DNA of 11,899 nt from Candidatus Roizmanbacteria bacterium. GTDB lineage: Bacteria; Patescibacteriota; Microgenomatia; UBA1406; GWC2-37-13. This document shows positions 1 to 5,857 of this stretch, piece by piece. The notes below the pieces were generated by a model. It was not told the DNA's origin and did not search any database. It was given only the letters and a program-made list of their open reading frames with translations. The stretch is from the NCBI GenBank assembly GCA_027002315.1, contig JALWZV010000069.1:1-11899 (forward strand), read 5' to 3'. Position numbers and translations under genes: made by a program. The stretch's first letter is position 1, and every line of letters begins with the position of its first letter.

Positions 1-20
1 AAATTAGAAATTAGAAATTA
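1..20. repeat. Short 7-bp tandem repeat downstream of ftsI
   Basis: The unit AAATTAG occurs twice in perfect register and is followed by a partial third copy (AAATTA). The repeat lies just past the ftsI stop and touches the window edge, so its full length is unknown. It is too short and AT-rich to assign a role, and it may be simple-sequence slippage in a spacer. Confidence 0.45.
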
Positions 21-21
21 T

Positions 22-1677
22 TTACTTACTGGGTATCTCGTAATAAACAAGCAGGTCTTTAGCTATCTTGAAAAATACTGGTGCTGCTGTCTCTGCTCCC
101 CAAGGTGAGGCTTTAGGTTCAAAAAGAGTAATAAGCATAATGAATTTAGGTTTGTCAACCGGCGCGAAACCAATAAAAGAGGCAACTGTTTTATTAGGAT
201 CGTATTTTCCGTTTACAGGTATCTGAGCTGTACCAGTTTTACCTCCTATATCATAACCATCAAGTTTATATTGCTTCACCTCTCCCTTATCAACAACTAA
301 GTAAAGGTAGTGTTTAACTATTTTGTCAACTTTGTCGTTTAATATCTCACTATTAATATCAGGAAGAATATCTCTTTTTTTATCAGATGTAATTATTGAT
401 TTAACAACGTATGGTTTTAACAATTTTCCTCCATTAATCAAGGTAGAAAAGGCACGAACTATCTGAATCTGAGTAACACCGATACCCTGTCCAAAAGTAA
501 CTGTGTCGTAATCAATTGGGTACCATTTTGATTTGAGTTTTCCAGCAGCTTCACCATCCAGATCTATACCCGTCTTTTTGCCAAATCTATATTTGTTAAG
601 ATACTCAAGAATCTTCTTTCTACCTAATTTTCTTCCAATTTTTACCATACCTACATTAGAAGAACGCTCCAACACTCTAGCTATTGTTATCTTGCCTTCA
701 TACTTGTTATCCCAAGTTCTAATTAAATGACCGCCAACCTCTACAGGACCATCCTCATTTACAATGGTGTTTTCTTTTATTGCTTTCTCCTTCAACGCTG
801 CTGCCACAATAAGAGGTTTAAATATTGATCCTGGTTCATAAACAGTAGAAATTGCAGGGTTTACAAAATATTTTTCAGAAAATTTATAATATTCGACTTG
901 TGAATAATCTGGTAAGCAAACCATGGCTAAAATCTCCATTGTGTTAGGGTTTGCAACTATTCCGCATGCCTGTTTAGGTTCATAGTGTTTCATGGCATAC
1001 ATCAAGTTCGTTTTAACTGAAGACTGAATAGTTTTATCAATGGTAAGAACTAAGTCCGAACCGTCTTGCTCTTTTATTATTTGTTTAATGTCAGTAAACA
1101 TAGATTTACCAACAGAATCACTCTTTAACTTAATTACTCCAGTTAAGCCCGACAGCTCTCTGTTATAATAACCCTCAACCCCAAAATATCCAACACTCTC
1201 TCCCTCCTCATTTTTACCAACAAATCCTAATAAATGAGCTGATAGTGATGCTTCTGGGTAATAACGTTTGTTTAACTTATCAAAACCCACTCCATATATG
1301 TTCATCTTTTTGATTTTATTTCTCGTCTCAATATCTAGATCTCTAATCAGTGGAACCCAAACTTTATCAGAGTGTAGTATTGCAGATAAACTTGATTCTT
1401 TTACTTTTGTTACTTTTGATATTTGTTCTGCTACTTTATCCTTATCTTTAATTAACTTTGGTTGGGCAAAGAGCAAAAACCTCGGCTCATTTGAAACGAG
1501 AGGGCTCATATTTCTGTCATAAATCTTTCCTCTCTCAGGGTATATTTTCCTTATACTCATGTTATCTTGAGTATTGTATTGAGAGTTAATAGGGTTAATT
1601 AACTGAATATAAAATAATTTAGTTATAACCATTAAAAAACCAACTATTACAAACCCAAAGAGTAGTTTTTCTTTCAT
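22..1677 (-). CDS. ftsI: Class B penicillin-binding protein (FtsI/PBP2-type septal transpeptidase)
   Basis: This 551-residue DD-transpeptidase cross-links peptidoglycan, most likely at the division septum, and is anchored in the membrane by one N-terminal segment (about residues 5-27). The PBP dimerisation domain follows, starting at an RGKIYDRN motif (49-56). The C-terminal transpeptidase domain has all three active-site motifs: SIFK (Ser284 nucleophile, Lys287), SSN (339-341) and KTGT (480-483). The length is typical of FtsI. It is the last visible gene of the mraZ-rsmH-ftsL-ftsI run, and its ATG lies 2 bp after the ftsL stop. The order after ftsL is what identifies it as FtsI; by domains alone a SpoVD or PbpB-like protein would look the same. 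No Shine-Dalgarno precedes the start, but a perfect TATAAT sits 8 nt upstream, inside the end of ftsL. Confidence 0.93.
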   Translation of the reverse strand: MKEKLLFGFVIVGFLMVITKLFYIQLINPINSQYNTQDNMSIRKIYPERGKIYDRNMSPLVSNEPRFLLFAQPKLIKDKDKVAEQISKVTKVKESSLSAILHSDKVWVPLIRDLDIETRNKIKKMNIYGVGFDKLNKRYYPEASLSAHLLGFVGKNEEGESVGYFGVEGYYNRELSGLTGVIKLKSDSVGKSMFTDIKQIIKEQDGSDLVLTIDKTIQSSVKTNLMYAMKHYEPKQACGIVANPNTMEILAMVCLPDYSQVEYYKFSEKYFVNPAISTVYEPGSIFKPLIVAAALKEKAIKENTIVNEDGPVEVGGHLIRTWDNKYEGKITIARVLERSSNVGMVKIGRKLGRKKILEYLNKYRFGKKTGIDLDGEAAGKLKSKWYPIDYDTVTFGQGIGVTQIQIVRAFSTLINGGKLLKPYVVKSIITSDKKRDILPDINSEILNDKVDKIVKHYLYLVVDKGEVKQYKLDGYDIGGKTGTAQIPVNGKYDPNKTVASFIGFAPVDKPKFIMLITLFEPKASPWGAETAAPVFFKIAKDLLVYYEIPSK

Positions 1678-1679
1678 TG

Positions 1680-1958
1680 TTATTTATTATACGCGAAGAA
1701 CAAGAAATCTCTAGACACTATTTGAGGTTTTTGTGTAAATCCTAAATCTTCAGCCTTTGATTGAGCATAGCTAAGAGAATCAACAAATGAAATTTTATTT
1801 TTTAATACCAAATTCTTCTCCTTAAGAGAGTGTAACTCCTGTCTATAAATTGCTATTTTTTTCTGATTAGCAATATTCAACCACAGAAAAAACATGTTTG
1901 AAAACACTAATACTGCCAGTATTAGTAAAAAAACTTTAGAAAAAATTTTATTTCTCAT
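1680..1958 (-). CDS. ftsL: FtsL-like divisome protein
   Basis: This 92-residue bitopic membrane protein has a short basic N-terminus, one hydrophobic segment (about residues 8-28) and an extracytoplasmic stretch of charged heptad-like sequence (about 30-60) expected to form a coiled coil. That architecture and its place between rsmH and ftsI are the basis for the call, because FtsL sequences diverge strongly. FtsL normally pairs with a DivIC/FtsB partner and activates the FtsW-FtsI synthase. No DivIC/FtsB candidate is seen in the window. Its ATG overlaps the rsmH TGA as ATGA, which suggests translational coupling. DivIC/FtsB is the alternative identity, but gene order favours FtsL. Confidence 0.8.
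   Translation of the reverse strand: MRNKIFSKVFLLILAVLVFSNMFFLWLNIANQKKIAIYRQELHSLKEKNLVLKNKISFVDSLSYAQSKAEDLGFTQKPQIVSRDFLFFAYNK
1686..1691 (-). promoter_or_regulatory. Possible internal -10 element before ftsI (TATAAT)
   Basis: A perfect TATAAT overlaps the last codons of ftsL and ends eight bases before the ftsI ATG, the same distance as at rpsO and mraZ. A TAGAGA (four of six) is 16 bp upstream as a weak -35. The bases also encode Tyr-Asn, so it may be coincidence. If real, ftsI could be transcribed without its upstream genes. Confidence 0.3.
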
Positions 1959-2797
1959 ATCTTTTCAAAAACACGTAATATAGCCGACCGTTCAAATTTT
2001 TTAACCCCCTTTATGGGCTTTCTCAAAACACTAACTAATCTCTTGTCTTCTGTACAAACTCTTTTAACAATCCTATCCTCAACGGAATGAAAACTTATCA
2101 CACATAATCTTCCATTTTTCTTTAAGACACCACTTGCCCCTTTTAAACCACTCTCTAAATTAGCAATCTCATTATTTACCTTTATGCGCAAACTCTGAAA
2201 AATTCTTCTTTTCGTTCTCTCATTTGTTCCCTTAACATTCTCGATACACTCAACTAAATCTTTAACTCTCCACTCATCTATGTTTTTCCTTTTCTTCACA
2301 ACTTTCTGAGCTATTTCATAGGACATAATTTCTTCTGAGTACCTTGAAAAAATCTCCTCTAACTCGGTCAAACTGCTTTCCTCTAAGATATCGGATGCTG
2401 TTTTTTCAAACTCATCACTCATTCTCATATCTAAAAACTCTTCTCTTCTCTTGAACGAAAATCCTCTTTTACTATCCGCTATCTGAACAAATGAGATTCC
2501 TAAATCAAAAATAACACCGTCAACAAGGTTAATTCCTAATTTAGTAACAATATCCTTAATATCAGCAAAATTTCCCTGTAAAAGTCTTAGATTCTCATTA
2601 TTAGGAAATTCCTTTCTTAACCTCTCAATCTGATTTGTATCTAAGTCTATTCCGATAACTTTGCCTCCTTTTTTTAGAATCTCCCTTGTATGACCACCTT
2701 GACCAACCGTTGCATCAACATAAACTCCATCTCTCTTTATCTTAAGTTCATCTATCACATTTTTTAAAAGTACTGGTGTATGAGTTACGTTTTTCAT
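1955..2797 (-). CDS. rsmH: 16S rRNA (cytosine1402-N4)-methyltransferase RsmH (MraW)
   Basis: RsmH transfers a methyl group from S-adenosylmethionine to N4 of C1402 in 16S rRNA, in the decoding centre. The 280-residue protein opens with the family signature HTPVLL (6-11). It then has the SAM-binding motif DATVGQGGHT (28-37), DLGIS (98-102), GFSF (112-115) with LDMRMS, an FQSLRIKVNNE motif (200-210), and ISFHSVEDRIVK (234-245). The C-terminal basic loop before ERSAILR is shorter than in E. coli. I chose the ATG at 2797 rather than an in-frame upstream alternative at 2842. It places the start right before HTPVLL, as in homologues, and makes an ATGA overlap with the mraZ stop; the longer form would overlap mraZ by about 49 bp with no family-like sequence. 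It is the second gene of the dcw run. Confidence 0.95.
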   Translation of the reverse strand: MKNVTHTPVLLKNVIDELKIKRDGVYVDATVGQGGHTREILKKGGKVIGIDLDTNQIERLRKEFPNNENLRLLQGNFADIKDIVTKLGINLVDGVIFDLGISFVQIADSKRGFSFKRREEFLDMRMSDEFEKTASDILEESSLTELEEIFSRYSEEIMSYEIAQKVVKKRKNIDEWRVKDLVECIENVKGTNERTKRRIFQSLRIKVNNEIANLESGLKGASGVLKKNGRLCVISFHSVEDRIVKRVCTEDKRLVSVLRKPIKGVKKFERSAILRVFEKI

Positions 2798-3189
2798 AAG
2801 CTCTGTCTTATCTTGTATTTCTCCCACAACTTCGGACTCCAAATCTCAAAATGATCACCAACACCAATGATTACTGCTTTACTAGTCAAACCCGCATGTT
2901 TCATCAAGTTACTTGGAATAATAAACCTTCCCTGCTTGTCTATTTCTAAATAAGAAGTTGAGGAAAAAAGAAATCTTTTTTTATCCAGATTATCCTGATC
3001 TAAAAGGGATGAAGATAGAAATTCTTTAGATCTACGTTCCCAATCCTCTTTGTTATATCCAGAGAGGTAAAACCCGAATCCTTTTGTTAAAATAAATAAG
3101 TTCCCTTTTATAAGTTTTCTTATTTTTTTTGGAATTACAATACGGCCTTTTCCAGTAAATGATACAAGATATTCACCATAAAACACCAT
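2794..3189 (-). CDS. mraZ: Transcriptional regulator MraZ
   Basis: MraZ is a DNA-binding protein of the AbrB/MazE swapped-hairpin class that forms rings and controls its own dcw operon. The protein has 131 residues and two tandem half-domains. The first is YGEY followed by GKGRIVIPKKIR (about residues 13-24). The second is EIDKQGRFIIPSNL (about 80-93). The usual acidic residue before KGR in the first half is changed (FTGKGR), while the second half keeps DKQGR. I chose the ATG at 3189; a TTG two codons upstream (3195) is possible but would place the start inside the predicted -10 to +1 region. The gene leads the mraZ-rsmH-ftsL-ftsI operon. Its own first codons contain two of the four ATGGT boxes described separately, consistent with autoregulation. 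Confidence 0.95.
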   Translation of the reverse strand: MVFYGEYLVSFTGKGRIVIPKKIRKLIKGNLFILTKGFGFYLSGYNKEDWERRSKEFLSSSLLDQDNLDKKRFLFSSTSYLEIDKQGRFIIPSNLMKHAGLTSKAVIIGVGDHFEIWSPKLWEKYKIRQSL

Positions 3190-3209
3190 ATACAACCATT
3201 TAAAACCAT
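3175..3209 (-). promoter_or_regulatory. Probable MraZ operator: four ATGGT boxes at 10-bp spacing
   Basis: On the minus strand ATGGT occurs at 3209-3205, 3199-3195, 3189-3185 and 3179-3175, exactly 10 bp apart. The 10-bp units are ATGGTTTTAA, ATGGTTGTAT, ATGGTGTTTT and ATGGTGAATA. From memory, E. coli MraZ binds TGGG repeats with 5-nt spacers, which is also about one helical turn, and other MraZ proteins bind similar short direct repeats. Here the first two boxes overlap the predicted promoter, the third includes the mraZ start codon, and the fourth lies inside codons 4-6. Occupancy would block both polymerase and initiation. The family link is established knowledge; binding to these exact boxes is inferred. 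Confidence 0.8.
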
Positions 3210-3226
3210 TTTCAACAAAAAGTCAA
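3198..3226 (-). promoter_or_regulatory. Predicted mraZ promoter (TTGACT-17-TTAAAT)
   Basis: The -35 box TTGACT (3226-3221, five of six consensus bases) is followed by a 17-bp spacer and the -10 box TTAAAT (3203-3198, four of six). The expected transcription start is near 3191, an A about two bases before the ATG at 3189, giving an essentially leaderless mRNA. Two MraZ boxes overlap the spacer and -10. A competing TATAAT at 3238-3233 on the same strand would give a leader of about 37 nt but has no good -35. Confidence 0.6.
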
Positions 3227-3228
3227 GT

Positions 3229-3234
3229 TATAAT
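3229..3234 (+). promoter_or_regulatory. Possible murJ -10 element (TATAAT)
   Basis: A perfect TATAAT lies on the plus strand three bases before the murJ ATG. It sits in the 10-bp palindrome TATAATTATA, so the minus strand has a TATAAT too. Standard spacing would put +1 just inside murJ codon 2, which is too late for the ATG at 3238 unless the start is unusually close. No clear -35 is seen. Confidence 0.35.
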
Positions 3235-3237
3235 TAT

Positions 3238-4863
3238 ATGAATAACATTATTAAGAAAACAAAAAAATTACTCTTCTTAGAACAAAAATCCATCTTCGCG
3301 TCTGCTCTGATCATTGGATCAATGATTGTGATATCAAGAATGTTTGGTTTTGTTAGATACAGAGTATTGGCAACAATGTTTAACAAAGCACAGTTAGATA
3401 TTTATTTCGCGTCCTTCCGCATTCCTGACATAATTTTTGAGATATTAATAAGCGGAGCGCTAACAGCCTCTTTTATTCCTATTTATATTAAATATAAAAA
3501 GGGTGACGATTTCTATAACAAATTATCCTCAATAATAAATCTTTTAATAATAACTTTAGGATTGGCCATCTTAGTCTCATTTATCTTTATGGGTCAAATT
3601 GTTAAGATAATAACTCCGGGCTTTAACTCTCAACAAGAAGCATTGGTTGTGTACTACTCCAGAATTCTATTGCTTGGTCAACTACCATTCCTCATTGCTG
3701 GTAATATTGTTACCGGTATAGCTCAAGCAAATAAGATATTCTTTATCTCTGCTATCTCTCCCATTTTCTACAACCTATCAATAATAATCTTTACCATAGC
3801 TCTCGCTCCATCAATAGGATTATTAGCTCCAATTATCGGTGTAGTTATCGGAGCACTGCTTTTCCTAACCATTCAAATCCCTGTTATTAAGATTACAGAG
3901 TTTAGATTTAAAAAGGTCCTTCAAAAAAGCAAGGCATTGATAGAGTTTATCAGAATGGTCATCCCTCGTACTTTTACTATTATAGTCTCTCAAATAGATG
4001 CTACTGTTGATTTGAGTCTAACAACGCTTATAAGCACAGGAGCCTACACAGAGTTTTATTTTGCTCAAAGATTGCAGCTTCTACCCGTTTCTATATTAGG
4101 GATGGCATTTGGACAAGCATCGTTACCATATCTTTCTCAGATGTACCATGAAAAACGCATCGAGGACCTAAAAAAAGTCGTTGTGAACTCCATCCTCAAT
4201 ATCTTTTTCTTCATCATTCCAACCTCAGCCATTCTTATCTTCGCAAGAACACCAATAGTGAGATTATTTTTTGGTGGACAAAAGTTTGACTGGGATGCTA
4301 CTGTTAAGACAGCAGTTATATTGTCATATTTCGCCATCTCAATCCCGATGCACTCAATATATTACTTTATTGTGAGAATATTCTATGCATCCCTCGATTC
4401 AAAAACGCCTTTTTACGTCAGTCTTATATCAACAACAATCAACACTGTTTTAAGTCTGTTTTTTGTGTTGGTTTTGCATTTACAAGCATGGTCACTAGGT
4501 CTGTCTTTCACGATCACAATAACATTTAACACGTTACTGCTCCTGATAATACTCATAAAAAGATTAAAAGGTCTTGATATAAAAAGACTTGTTCTTGAAA
4601 CACTAAAGATTACTCTCTCTGCGTTTATCTCAAGCATAGGGGCTTATTACCTAATGAAATTTTTAGATGGTATTGTGTTAAATTTAACGAACACAATCAA
4701 CGTCATAATACTTCTTGCGGTCACATCATTTGTATACTTTTCTATTTATATATTTCTAGCGTGGCTTGTTCAAATTGAGGAGCTTTACTTAATATTTAAG
4801 TTAATTAGCAAAGCAAAAACTCTTAAACAGAAAGTTATAGAATTATATTTACCAGTTGAATAA
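3238..4863 (+). CDS. murJ: Lipid II flippase MurJ (MviN family, MOP superfamily)
   Basis: This polytopic membrane protein of 541 residues moves undecaprenyl-linked lipid II from the cytoplasmic to the outer face of the membrane. Repeated hydrophobic segments run along almost the whole length, consistent with about 14 helices. The N-terminal family signature is clear: SRMFGFVR (33-40) and DIYFASFRIPD (54-64). By alignment recalled from memory with E. coli MurJ, R34, R40, D54 and R278 match R18, R24, D39 and R270. The positions equivalent to R52 and E57 are F67 and S72. The ATG at 3238 is the only reasonable start before the first helix; no Shine-Dalgarno precedes it. It is divergent from mraZ and 14 bp upstream of mltG. 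Confidence 0.95.
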   Translation: MNNIIKKTKKLLFLEQKSIFASALIIGSMIVISRMFGFVRYRVLATMFNKAQLDIYFASFRIPDIIFEILISGALTASFIPIYIKYKKGDDFYNKLSSIINLLIITLGLAILVSFIFMGQIVKIITPGFNSQQEALVVYYSRILLLGQLPFLIAGNIVTGIAQANKIFFISAISPIFYNLSIIIFTIALAPSIGLLAPIIGVVIGALLFLTIQIPVIKITEFRFKKVLQKSKALIEFIRMVIPRTFTIIVSQIDATVDLSLTTLISTGAYTEFYFAQRLQLLPVSILGMAFGQASLPYLSQMYHEKRIEDLKKVVVNSILNIFFFIIPTSAILIFARTPIVRLFFGGQKFDWDATVKTAVILSYFAISIPMHSIYYFIVRIFYASLDSKTPFYVSLISTTINTVLSLFFVLVLHLQAWSLGLSFTITITFNTLLLLIILIKRLKGLDIKRLVLETLKITLSAFISSIGAYYLMKFLDGIVLNLTNTINVIILLAVTSFVYFSIYIFLAWLVQIEELYLIFKLISKAKTLKQKVIELYLPVE

Positions 4864-4865
4864 TA

Positions 4866-4871
4866 TATAAT
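4866..4871 (+). promoter_or_regulatory. Possible mltG -10 element (TATAAT)
   Basis: A perfect TATAAT lies in the 14-bp gap between murJ and mltG. Exactly six bases separate it from the mltG ATG, so the expected +1 is the A of the start codon. No convincing -35 is present 16-18 bp upstream. It could give mltG its own leaderless transcript, or be chance in AT-rich sequence. Confidence 0.45.
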
Positions 4872-4877
4872 TTAAGT

Positions 4878-5852
4878 ATGTTTATTAAACGATTACTGTT
4901 AACGTTAGGGATACTAATATTCCTCGCAATTGGTTTTTGGGGATATTACACCATTGAGTCTCAACCAGTAGATAGAAATAACCGCTCAGAAAAAATCTTT
5001 GTTATTCGCCAAGGTGAAAGCTTAAGCGATATTGCAAGAAATTTAGAAAAAGAAGAGTTCATTAAAAATAGAGTTGTGTTTTACATCATGGTTAAAAAAA
5101 TGGGGTTAGAAAAGAAAATTCAGGCAGGTGATTTTAAATTGTCTCCGTCTATGAAACAAGAAAAAATAATCAAAACATTAACACATGGAACACTTGATGT
5201 CTGGGTAACAGTCATTGAGGGTCTAAGAAAAGAGGAGATTGCAGAGATAATGAACAAAAAAATTGGTATTAGTACAGATAAGTTCTTGAGTGCCTCTAAA
5301 GGTTTAGAGGGGTTTTTGTTTCCAGATACATATTTAATACCAAAAACGGCTACAGCAAACCTTGTCGTCTCAATAATGAAAAACAACTTTAATAAAAAGT
5401 ATCAACAAGCCTTAAAAAAAACACCTAAGAATAATAATTTAAGCAAATTAGAAATAGTAACCTTAGCGTCTCTTATCGAAAAAGAAGGTAAAAAAAACAG
5501 CGATAAAATGATTATAGGTAACATCCTGTACAAAAGATTAATAAATGAGTGGCCATTACAAATTGACGCAACTATCCAATATGTTCTCGGGTATCAAAAA
5601 GACGAAAAAACATGGTGGAAAAAAAACCTAACTAACCAAGATTTAAAAATAGACTCTCTTTATAATACATATAAGTATAAAGGTCTGCCTCCTGGCCCTA
5701 TCTGTAATCCTGGACTAATCTCAATAGAGGCCGCCCTCTCAGCTACAGGAAAAACACCTTATTGGTTTTATATCTCAGATAAAAAAGGAAACATTCACTT
5801 TAGCAAAACAGTAGAAGAGCACTCAAACAAAATAAATAATTACTTAAATTAA
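4878..5852 (+). CDS. mltG: Endolytic murein transglycosylase MltG (YceG-like)
   Basis: MltG cleaves nascent peptidoglycan strands next to the membrane and is thought to end glycan chain growth, working with the polymerising synthases. The protein has 324 residues: one N-terminal transmembrane anchor (about 5-25), a LysM-like stretch (about 40-75, with RQGESLSDIARNL), and the YceG domain. Family signatures are LEGFLFPDTY (143-152), LASLIEKEG (196-204, with E201 matching the catalytic glutamate of E. coli MltG), LQIDATIQYVLG (227-238) and YNTYKYKGLPPGPICNPG (262-279). The length is close to the family norm of about 340. It lies 14 bp downstream of murJ on the same strand. Its 3' end is only 5 bp from the oppositely oriented pnp stop. 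Confidence 0.95.
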   Translation: MFIKRLLLTLGILIFLAIGFWGYYTIESQPVDRNNRSEKIFVIRQGESLSDIARNLEKEEFIKNRVVFYIMVKKMGLEKKIQAGDFKLSPSMKQEKIIKTLTHGTLDVWVTVIEGLRKEEIAEIMNKKIGISTDKFLSASKGLEGFLFPDTYLIPKTATANLVVSIMKNNFNKKYQQALKKTPKNNNLSKLEIVTLASLIEKEGKKNSDKMIIGNILYKRLINEWPLQIDATIQYVLGYQKDEKTWWKKNLTNQDLKIDSLYNTYKYKGLPPGPICNPGLISIEAALSATGKTPYWFYISDKKGNIHFSKTVEEHSNKINNYLN

Positions 5853-5857
5853 GAAGC

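Noticed and set aside
2798..2842. N-terminal extension of rsmH to an upstream in-frame start
   Set aside because: The extra 15 residues do not resemble RsmH and lie wholly inside mraZ. The ATG at 2797 is next to the conserved HTPVLL and overlaps the mraZ stop as ATGA.
3233..3238. Minus-strand TATAAT as the main mraZ promoter
   Set aside because: No good -35 lies 17 bp upstream, whereas TTGACT-17-TTAAAT overlaps the MraZ boxes in a way that explains repression. It is kept only as an alternative.
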